Virus record (IMG/VR): IMGVR_UViG_3300009008_000008
Location: 62,001-126,000 of that record
Length of the DNA: 64,000 nucleotides
Origin: a virus
Strand: one strand, 5' to 3'
The notes beneath the pieces are model-generated. The model searched no databases, was not told the DNA's origin, and saw only the letters and a list, made by a program, of their open reading frames with translations. The stretch's first letter is position 1. Each line of letters starts with the position of its first letter. Positions 39,570 through 47,700 of the stretch are shown here, one piece after another. The translations under genes and the position numbers were made by a program.

Positions 39570-40196
39570 ATGACCGAAGAGACAACCACCAAGATACAAC
39601 CACTATCCTACTATGTGTTTGCTGGTCTCCAGCAAATGATAGCTCAGGACTTTGCTGTGAAACCACCCATCTTTTCCACAGCAGAGAACGTACAAGAGTT
39701 GTTGAGAACAGGTGTTAAACCCGAGTATCCCTTTTGTTACCTGCGTTTGGTAACAATGGGTGTATCAACCAAAAGTGATGATGGTAAGTCTCGGAACCCA
39801 CATGAGATGGCACGTCTGGGTATGATGAATAGGTTTAATACTGACCGATCAGAAGCCCAAATCACAGCAGCCATTCCTACTACCTATGCCATCGAACTCC
39901 ATTTTATTACCGATAATTTCAACCAGGTGATGACATTTAACACCAGGTGGACGTTTGCTCATATTAGAAACCGTTTAGACTTCAAGCTTGGGTACATGGA
40001 CTTTGACTACGATATTGGTATCGAGTTGGATCCGTCTTTAACCGTACCCACCCAGGAAGGGGACCTTTCATCCCCAGGGCCTTTTGAATTCGTTGGCAAC
40101 CTCTCAGTGCGTGGATATCTCATTAACGATGACCCACGAGACATCCGGGACGTGCCATTGGTTAAACACCTCAATTTACGGTTGCAAACGACATGA
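39570..40196 (+). CDS. Putative tail-terminator or neck protein
   Basis: A 208-residue protein, beta-rich with PTTYAIELHFITDNFNQVM and FEFVGNLSVRGYLI. It lies between the capsid genes and the tail sheath, where head-to-tail joining proteins are encoded in T4-type phages. It overlaps the next gene by 4 bases. The assignment rests on position. Confidence 0.45.
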   Translation: MTEETTTKIQPLSYYVFAGLQQMIAQDFAVKPPIFSTAENVQELLRTGVKPEYPFCYLRLVTMGVSTKSDDGKSRNPHEMARLGMMNRFNTDRSEAQITAAIPTTYAIELHFITDNFNQVMTFNTRWTFAHIRNRLDFKLGYMDFDYDIGIELDPSLTVPTQEGDLSSPGPFEFVGNLSVRGYLINDDPRDIRDVPLVKHLNLRLQTT

Positions 40197-40540
40197 GTAC
40201 TATTGTTTTAAGGCTTGATGCCTACCTATCAAAGGGTTCTGGTGCCCGACGATATCTTACCAAGGGTAGGCTGGCTGTAGAGGTGGCAGGCGAAGCCGAC
40301 TGCCGGTGCATAACCATTGACAAAGACAGTGGGTACATTCTGGATCCCTCTGTCAACAGCAATAAGGTTACTGCACTCGTTGCGTCCGCTCCTCTTGAAG
40401 TTGAGGTCACCAGAGCCCCAGACCAGACCTTCAACTTCACCCTTGTAGGACTCTTTGTATTTCCAGACACCCTCCAGACCGTTCGATTGGTCAATACTGA
40501 CACAAAGAACAAAGTGGAGGTAGAGTTAATCCACGGATAA
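40193..40540 (+). CDS. Small structural-type protein of unknown function
   Basis: A 115-residue beta-rich protein (TFNFTLVGLFVFPDTL, NKVEVELI). Its start overlaps the preceding gene (ATGA). It may be a neck or tail completion factor by position only. Confidence 0.55.
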   Translation: MSTIVLRLDAYLSKGSGARRYLTKGRLAVEVAGEADCRCITIDKDSGYILDPSVNSNKVTALVASAPLEVEVTRAPDQTFNFTLVGLFVFPDTLQTVRLVNTDTKNKVEVELIHG

Positions 40541-40558
40541 CGTTGAAGGAGACGTTTC

Positions 40559-40771
40559 ATGACCGACGAAAGTCCTGTTCCTGCTCAGGAGCAAAAGGTT
40601 GTTATCGTGAGTCGGCGTGATCATCCGGTGCGGGTAAAGTTAAAGCCTGCACCTGGCGACCCGGAGAAAGGGAATTACATTATGATCCCTCCTCGTGGTC
40701 GCTCCCGGAAGATCGCCCAATCCCGGCTCGATGTGGTTCCACCTACTGTAGTTGCCGTTCCGGCAACTTAA
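40559..40771 (+). CDS. Small protein before the sheath gene
   Basis: A 70-residue basic, proline-rich protein (RDHPVRVKLKPAPGDPEKGN). AAGGAG lies upstream. It is close to the sheath gene (14-bp gap). Function unknown. Confidence 0.55.
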   Translation: MTDESPVPAQEQKVVIVSRRDHPVRVKLKPAPGDPEKGNYIMIPPRGRSRKIAQSRLDVVPPTVVAVPAT

Positions 40772-40785
40772 AGGAGATTTAAGGC

Positions 40786-42357
40786 ATGGGTGTAGCCACT
40801 GGTGTTCCAAAGGTCAATATTCGGGAGATCGACCTTACCACAAAAGTACCGTCATTCCCTGGCGTGTACGGTGGTATTATTATTCCCGGCGCCAAGAAAG
40901 GTCCTGTGAGTGACCCGTACTTGTGCGCTTCTGAGACTCAGTTCTTGCAGGTGTTTACACCTGACGAGCGGATTGAAGTCGGTTACGACTTGGCTTACTA
41001 CTCAGCTATTGCGTTCCTGGCAAAGTCCAACAAACTCTGGGTCATCCGCGCTGCCATTAATTCGCTGTACGGCGGTGTTGCAATTTTGGAGTCTGGTGGT
41101 GGTTCCGCCATCCCTGTGACTGCCGGTATTGAAGACCCTGAAGCCTATGCTTTTGGTGGTAATGAGTGTCTGCTCATTACAGGCGCTAGCCAAGGCGACT
41201 GGGCAAATGACCTGTATGTTGAGGTCCTTGACAATGACGAGAAGGAACCCGGCTCTTTTCGTATCAACGTCATCAAAAATGGTGTCGAAGTCGAGCGGTT
41301 TGTCTGTAGCCGGACTGCTGGTACAAAAGATGGTTATGGTCGCAACATCTACGTTGAGGACGTGACCCGTGCCAGCCGGTATATCTCTGTCGTTGACAAC
41401 ATTGCCATCGATCCAGAGGTTTTGCCAGAGTTCACCACAACCCCTGTTCAAATGGCGTCTGGTGACGATGGCGACCCTGTTACCGACAACGAGATGATCT
41501 TGAACCTCGACAAGTTCAGTAACAAGAACAATGCTCCAATGACGCTGCTCATGGATGGTGGCCGGGCAACTGAAGGCTACCAATTGGCACTTATCCAGCT
41601 GTGCGAAGCCCGCAAGGATTGTATCACCATCTTGTCGGTTCCGTTCGAAGCTGAGGATAGCGCGGATTACGTCAACGAGATCATCGACTATCGTGACAAC
41701 CAACTCAATGCCAGTTCCAGCTATGCGGCGATGTACAGCCCGCATGTGCTGATCGAGGACAAGTTCAACGATCGTCAGATCTACGTCAGCCCGGATGGTT
41801 ACGTCGGTGGTATCATTTCGGAAACCGCTGCCAACTATGAAATCTGGTATCCGCCTGCTGGTGCCCGTCGTGGTACTTTGTTGGTGCTGGATGTTCGGCG
41901 TCGGTTCCTTGAAGGTGAGATGGACCTCTTGTTTGACAAGGGTATCAACCCAATTCGTTTCCGTCCTGGTCAGGGTATTGCGGTTTGGGGTGACAAGACT
42001 TTGTTGGGTCGTCCGTCCAACCTCGATCAGTTGTCAACTCGGTTGCTGTTGATCGTTCTGGAGCCTGCCATCGCAGAAGCGTTGGAAGACTTCGAGTTTG
42101 AACTCAATGATGTGGCGTCTCGTGCCCTTGTTGAATCCATGATCAACAGTTACATGGAAGGCATCAAGGCGCGGCGTGGTGTCTACGGCTTCATGACCGT
42201 GTGTAACGAGGACAACAACACGCCAGAGGACATTGGCAACGACCGCATGAACGTTGACTTGTTCGTGAAGCCCATCCGTGGTATCCGGTACATCGAGTTC
42301 ACCACCATTATCACTCGGACGAGCATGGACTTCAAGCTCGCCCAACAGTCGATTTAA
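40786..42357 (+). CDS. Tail sheath protein (gp18-like)
   Basis: Forms the contractile outer tube of the tail. At 523 residues it is of typical length. The N-terminus (PSFPGVYGGIIIPGAKKGPV) and the C-terminus (VFVKP-type DLFVKPIRGIRYIEFTTIIT) carry the conserved sheath handshake and core strands. It is followed directly by the tube gene. AAGGAG before the ATG. This fixes the phage as a myovirus type. Confidence 0.93.
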   Translation: MGVATGVPKVNIREIDLTTKVPSFPGVYGGIIIPGAKKGPVSDPYLCASETQFLQVFTPDERIEVGYDLAYYSAIAFLAKSNKLWVIRAAINSLYGGVAILESGGGSAIPVTAGIEDPEAYAFGGNECLLITGASQGDWANDLYVEVLDNDEKEPGSFRINVIKNGVEVERFVCSRTAGTKDGYGRNIYVEDVTRASRYISVVDNIAIDPEVLPEFTTTPVQMASGDDGDPVTDNEMILNLDKFSNKNNAPMTLLMDGGRATEGYQLALIQLCEARKDCITILSVPFEAEDSADYVNEIIDYRDNQLNASSSYAAMYSPHVLIEDKFNDRQIYVSPDGYVGGIISETAANYEIWYPPAGARRGTLLVLDVRRRFLEGEMDLLFDKGINPIRFRPGQGIAVWGDKTLLGRPSNLDQLSTRLLLIVLEPAIAEALEDFEFELNDVASRALVESMINSYMEGIKARRGVYGFMTVCNEDNNTPEDIGNDRMNVDLFVKPIRGIRYIEFTTIITRTSMDFKLAQQSI

Positions 42358-42372
42358 AGGAGGTAGCACGAT

Positions 42373-42975
42373 ATGCCGCGACCAACTATTGAGAACATTC
42401 GGGGCTTGCCTGATTTTGCTCCGATGTACAAATGGAATGTGGAGATTTCGACACCGCCAAAGTCGGTTCCCACTCCACCAACCTTGAACTTCCAATGCCT
42501 GTCCTCTGAAATCCCCAAGATGGATGATGGCCAAGACATTGAGATCAAAATCCGTGGTCACAACATCCAACAGCCAGGTATCTATGACTATACCCACAGC
42601 CTGACCCTGAAGTTTGTTGAGACCATCGACAACGTGATGAACATCTGGTTCCAGAAATGGCGGGAAGCCGTCTGGCAGACAGGAACCGGTATCCAGGAGA
42701 TGCGTAAGGATACAGAAGCGGTTCTTAACCTGTTCCGCCTCAATCGGCAAGATGAACCGATCTGGCGTTATGAGGTAATCGGTTGCTTCCTCAAAGGGTA
42801 CGACCCTTCCGGTGGTGAACTGGATGGTGAAAACTCGGAGATCCTGCGGCCCGAACTGATCTTGACCTACCACTATTTTAAGGACTATCCAATGTCCGGT
42901 GGTGGTGGTCGTGTCTCAGGTACTTCTGCCTCCACGGCAAGCGCACAATCCGGATCACAGGCGGCTGGAGCGTAA
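42373..42975 (+). CDS. Tail tube protein (gp19-like)
   Basis: The inner tube of the contractile tail. A 200-residue protein with beta-barrel pattern (MYKWNVEISTPPKSV, DIEIKIRGHNIQQPG, HSLTLKFVETID), and a Gly/Ser/Ala tail of about 30 residues. It is placed 15 bases after the sheath gene, the standard order, and is followed by a strong terminator. Confidence 0.9.
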   Translation: MPRPTIENIRGLPDFAPMYKWNVEISTPPKSVPTPPTLNFQCLSSEIPKMDDGQDIEIKIRGHNIQQPGIYDYTHSLTLKFVETIDNVMNIWFQKWREAVWQTGTGIQEMRKDTEAVLNLFRLNRQDEPIWRYEVIGCFLKGYDPSGGELDGENSEILRPELILTYHYFKDYPMSGGGGRVSGTSASTASAQSGSQAAGA

Positions 42976-43005
42976 AAGCTCCTCGCATCACAGTAGTACC
43001 CCGAG

Positions 43006-43045
43006 AAGGGCCAGCGAGGCACCAACCTGGCTGGCCCTTTTTTTT
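43006..43045 (+). terminator. Strong intrinsic terminator after the tube gene
   Basis: A 10-bp stem AAGGGCCAGC / GCTGGCCCTT followed by eight T, 30 bases after the stop at 42975. It probably lowers expression of the downstream tail genes relative to sheath and tube. Confidence 0.9.
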
Positions 43046-43061
43046 GTTTAAGGAGTATGGT

Positions 43062-43652
43062 ATGGCATTGTTTTTAAAGCATATCGAACAAGTCCGGTCT
43101 ATTGACTGGGGAAAGGCCTACTTATGGGATATCCTACTCCCTGACGCTCCTCCACCCTTTCATAAGTGGTTCCCCGCCACTGACGTGGAGGAACCCCTGT
43201 TCAATGTCGAGTCATTTAACTTCGACAGTTCCATGGGTGTGCATAAAATTCCATTAAGGAACGGTGGTGCCCCTGTGATGAAGATCACGTTTCTGGACAA
43301 TGACCGCCACGCCCTCTCCGACTTTTTTGAGGAATGGGTAGATGATCAAGTCCTCCCAAAGGACCGGACAACTGTAAATTGGGTAGAGAGTGCTGTCAAA
43401 TCCATCATGATCGCTAAGTATGATCATACCCACAGTAACATCAAGACCGTTAATTACTGGGTGTACCCAGAAGGGGAACTTGGGTTCCACGGTTCCGGTG
43501 AATCCTCCTCGGAGCCTTTGGTGCTTGATTTCGTTATTGTGGGTAAGGGTAAGCAAAAAGGTAGTGTGGGTGGAGTAGCCCCACAAATGTCCACGAGCCT
43601 TTCCAGTCTCATTCCAAATATCCCGAATGTCAGTGGACTTTTTTTAACGTAG
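43062..43652 (+). CDS. Tube-like baseplate or tail-cap protein
   Basis: A 196-residue protein from MALFLKHIEQ at 43062 (AAGGAGTATGGT upstream; the frame opens at 43044). Its strand pattern recalls the tube protein (AYLWDILLPDAPP, PVMKITFLDNDRHALSDF). Such paralogues start or cap the tube in T4-type phages. The C-terminus is Ser/Gly/Pro-rich. Confidence 0.65.
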   Translation: MALFLKHIEQVRSIDWGKAYLWDILLPDAPPPFHKWFPATDVEEPLFNVESFNFDSSMGVHKIPLRNGGAPVMKITFLDNDRHALSDFFEEWVDDQVLPKDRTTVNWVESAVKSIMIAKYDHTHSNIKTVNYWVYPEGELGFHGSGESSSEPLVLDFVIVGKGKQKGSVGGVAPQMSTSLSSLIPNIPNVSGLFLT

Positions 43653-43685
43653 AGCCGATAACAAAATAGGAGAAGGAGAGCCGAT

Positions 43686-44675
43686 ATGACAACACCGGAA
43701 CAAAAGGCAGGTACTTTTGTACCACCTATGGGACCTGGAGTCCCTGGGGTATCCCCTGCCGCCGCGAGCACAGGGAACGATCCTAACGTGGCTATACCTA
43801 GCAGTCCCAAGGTAAAGCCAACTACTGTAACCGAAACTCCGTCAGATCCTCACAAGGATCGGTTTCCGACGAGTGCTCTCAACAAACCGGAGGACCTTCC
43901 GTCCCAAGGTAAAGCCTATGATAAAGGATACACTATTACCTACCGGCCGTATTCCTTTGGAGAGATAAAAAAGTTCGGTCAATCCACTGGTATGTCTACC
44001 CATGACAAACTCCAGTTTTTGGCTAAAGGAGTAGAGACCTCTTTTGACGGCGCACTGAAGATGACCTTACAGGACTTCCTGTATGTGTGTTTCTTGCGAA
44101 AGTTATCCACGATGGGTGCCCAGCAATTTTTGTTGGACCTGGTGTGCCCACACTGTAAGCAAAAGCAGACCAAAACCTTACAGTTTGACGATATCGCGTT
44201 TGACGAGATCCAGGCCCCTGCCCTGCCCGCTATCGTTACCGTGGGTGGTCAAGAGCTTCACATCTCTCCGATTACGCTGGAGGGGTATCTAAAGGCTCTC
44301 AAGGATGGATACGCTGAACGTGAATTCCAACGTGGTACTGATGGTCAGGTGTTGACAGACCAGGAAGGGGAGCCATTACGCGAACCCGATGATGAGGTTG
44401 CGTTGATGGCACTCCAAGTAACGAACAAACCTTTTGACGAGGCGTATACCCTCATTGAGAGCGCGGTTGGGGAAGAGTCCTGGGTACTGCAGAGCCTGGA
44501 CAATTATTTCTTTCATGGTGTGAAACCCCACGAAACAGCCTGCTCGAAGAAAACATGCGGAGGTAAGATGAGTGTTCGTATTGATGCAAAAGAAACACTC
44601 ATCTATCCTTTTCGTGAAGGGGAGGACGCTATTCGAGATCGCGTTCAGTTTGGGGTACCGAATGCAGGGCCTTGA
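43686..44675 (+). CDS. Tape-measure chaperone or baseplate hub assembly protein
   Basis: A 329-residue protein lying, as tail chaperones do, just before the tape-measure gene. The N-terminal about 60 residues are Pro/Thr-rich. A helical core and a zinc ribbon follow (CPHC near residue 156, and ACSKKTCGG near 291). Its end overlaps the small gene at 44662 in the +1 frame at CCT-TGA-C, a possible programmed frameshift or coupling site. T4 gp26/gp51-type hub assembly proteins are similar in size. Confidence 0.6.
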   Translation: MTTPEQKAGTFVPPMGPGVPGVSPAAASTGNDPNVAIPSSPKVKPTTVTETPSDPHKDRFPTSALNKPEDLPSQGKAYDKGYTITYRPYSFGEIKKFGQSTGMSTHDKLQFLAKGVETSFDGALKMTLQDFLYVCFLRKLSTMGAQQFLLDLVCPHCKQKQTKTLQFDDIAFDEIQAPALPAIVTVGGQELHISPITLEGYLKALKDGYAEREFQRGTDGQVLTDQEGEPLREPDDEVALMALQVTNKPFDEAYTLIESAVGEESWVLQSLDNYFFHGVKPHETACSKKTCGGKMSVRIDAKETLIYPFREGEDAIRDRVQFGVPNAGP

Positions 44676-44775
44676 CATAACTGGATTGGATAACTTGGAC
44701 TACGGTGAGGTCCTGTTCTATGCTCAGCGTTTGGCCAAGCAAATGAAGGAAGAGAGGAAGCATCTCGGTGGCTGA
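44662..44775 (+). CDS. Short +1-frame chaperone partner
   Basis: 37 codons from the ATG at 44662 (MQGLDITGLDNLDYGEVLFY then AQRLAKQMKEE). It overlaps the preceding gene by 14 bases and the tape-measure GTG by 8. It may be an independent gene, or the +1 extension of the 329-residue protein made by slipping at CCU-UGA, giving a long chaperone form as in many tailed phages. Confidence 0.6.
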   Translation: MQGLDITGLDNLDYGEVLFYAQRLAKQMKEERKHLGG

Positions 44776-47700
44776 TTTTCCTACCCTTGGTGGTGTGAGC
44801 GACAGCATCAGTAATGCCCTTGGAGGAGTCTTTGGGGAATCCTTCGGGGGTATCTTTGTTCCGGAGGCAGAAAAACTCCACCGACAACTCACCTCTGTAG
44901 TAGCCCGTCTAAAGACTACTGAAAAGTTTATCCAGGTTGATGCCGAAGCCAAGCTGACCTTAGAGCAAGAGTTGGCTACCGCTCGAGAGGACGACAACCA
45001 AGAACAAATCGACCTGTTAACTCGTCAGATGGAGGCGATGGAGCGCCTCCAAGAACTGATGGAGGACCAGGATGCTCAGTCCTACCAAGAGAAAGTCTTG
45101 GACCGCGAAGCCCTAAACGCGGAACAAGCAGCCGCCCTTATCACTCACATGCGGCAGGTTTCAGAGAACATGGACGTTCTCCAAGATCGTATGGAAGGAA
45201 GCGGGGCCGACATCGTTGGGGCTTACCGTGATACCATCATGGACCAACGTGTTGACAACGCCCACCGCATGACTATGCTTCAGGAACTTGTGTCGAATGT
45301 CAAAGAAACCGGCAAGTCTCCGGAAGTAGTAGCACAACTTGAACGACTCTCACGCCAAAGCAACCTTACCGAAGCACAACTTGCTACTGTTGGGTCCACA
45401 CTTGACGGGTACCAGAAACACCTCCAGGAGCTAGGGGGTATCCGGGATCTGCAAGAACAGACACAAGCTTTGCTGGATAACCAAGATGTTGACGCAGGTG
45501 TACGACAACAACAGCTAGAACAATTTATTTCTCACTTATCAACTTTTGACGATTTTGGGTCTGAGGTCGCTTCTCTGCGGGATGCCACCAAAGATGGTGC
45601 CGATCTAAACAGAGAACAGTTGGAAGAAGTTCGGCGTGTGATGGACCGGGTATCCGATAAAACTACAGAGGCAAAAACCCTCCACAGTTTACGGGAACTC
45701 AATACCAACTTTGACCGCGCCATCATGACCAACGAGCAACTGTCAGAAGGTCTGACAGAGAATAAGCTCCAAGAAAAATTTAAGGCGAACCCCAGTTTGG
45801 TTGCTGAAGGCCGGGAGATGGCAAATACCGGCATGAGCTTGCTCTTGTCCCAGATCAGCCCCGCCCTCGGAATGGTTGATCAGGCCTTCGGAGGAGCCCT
45901 GTCCTCGATGTTAGAGGCCCTGCTTACCTCTGCTGTAGGTAAGATCGGATCCGTCGTGGCAGCCCCTTTCAGGGGCATGGCTAACATGGTTACAAGTACG
46001 GTTAGCGGTATCTTGAGTCCTGTAAGGGATACTGCCACTGGGGCCTTCAGTTCCTTGACGGCTGGTGTCACTAATCGTGTAGGCATGGCCATGACGGCTA
46101 TGAAAGATAAGCTCGCCCGTGGTGTTGGTTCTATGGTGGGTCACGTACAAAATGGCTTAGGTAGCCTAGCCAACAGTCCGATGGTGACCTCGGCTTTCGA
46201 TAGTATTAAAAACCTGGGCAACAAAGGTATGCTCAAGTTTGGGGAGATGGTAGGACATGTCCAAGGGTTTGCCTCCAAAGGTATGACGGCTTTGGGTGGC
46301 CTTACTTCTCGCGTCACTTCCTCAATAGGGTCTCTCGTATCTTCGGGTACCGCCTCCCTATCAGGAATGGCTGGTCAAGCACGTACAACCTTCGGTTCCT
46401 TAACCTCCTCTGTTACGTCCACACTTGGAGGACTTGCAGCCAAAGGTAAAGCGAGTTTGGCAGGTCTTGCATCTTCTGGACGTGGTTCTCTTGGTCGCCT
46501 TGCTTCAAAAGGTGTTGCGTCTCTCTCAGGTCTAGCCTCAAAAGGCTTGGACCTTCTAGGTTCCTTAAAAGACAAAATGGGTGAACCAGCACTTCCAGGG
46601 GGAGGTGGTCCTCTTCGTAAGATCGGCAAAATGTTTGGGCCCGTTGGTAAGCTTTTAAGTAAAGCGGCCCCGCTTTTAAGTAAAGCGGCACCCATTGCTA
46701 TGGCAGGCATGGCACTTGTTGACGGTGTTTCTGCCATCAGCAGATCTGCTGATATCTTTGGAAAAGCAGAAGGCGAAAAAACCTCCCTTGGTGAAGATAT
46801 CTCCGCCGGTCTTGGTGGTGCCCTATCAGGTTTTACTATGGGGTTTATCGGGGAAGATACGCTCGCCAAGGGTATTCATGGGGTTGGCTCTGCTGTTAGC
46901 GATGCCGTATCTGGTATTGGGAATGTCCTTACCTTTGGCCTTTTCAGTGACGATGATGGGGGTAAGGAGGATAAAAAGAAGAAAGAAAAAGAGGTACCGA
47001 AGGTAGAGCCTAAGTACGTGGAACCACCATCCCTTCTCAATCGTATGTCTTTCGGATTATTTGGGGATGACGGTACTACCGAGGAAGAAGCGAAGGCCGC
47101 CAAGAGAAAGGCTATTATTCCGGCTCAGGTAGATGGTGTGGCACCAGAGGAACAAAAAGCTCTGGTGGACACCCACATGCAGTCCTACATTTCAGATGCT
47201 GAAGTACCTGCTGGGGTAGCCGGAGACCAGTTTAAAACAAACCAGCTGGTATACGCCGAGCGATCTAATTGGGTATCTGAAGCCGAATCCGCCGACCTGC
47301 AACCTAACTTGATGGCTAAACGAAACTTTCGAGCTCAGATGACCAGCAAGGTACATGGTCAATGGGCACCTGAACAACAAACACAAGAATCGGAGGTAGC
47401 ACAAGCGGAAGCCAAGGCAGTAGCAACGGTTCCAGCCGGAGCGGAAGAAGCCCCATCTATCTTGGACAAGGTGCTTGATGTCGCATCCATGGTATCCCCA
47501 ATAGGTATCATAGGGAAAGGAATATCCGGCTTATTTGGAAAGGAAGACCCTGCTGTTGTTGATCAAGCAGTACTAGGAGCCGAAGCACAAGAACAATCCT
47601 TGTTGTCTAAGGTAGGCAGTGCCGTGGCCTCCCTTACTCCATTCGGATTAATCTCCAAAGGGCTAGGCGCCATCTTTGGGGATGACTCAGCCCCTGATCC

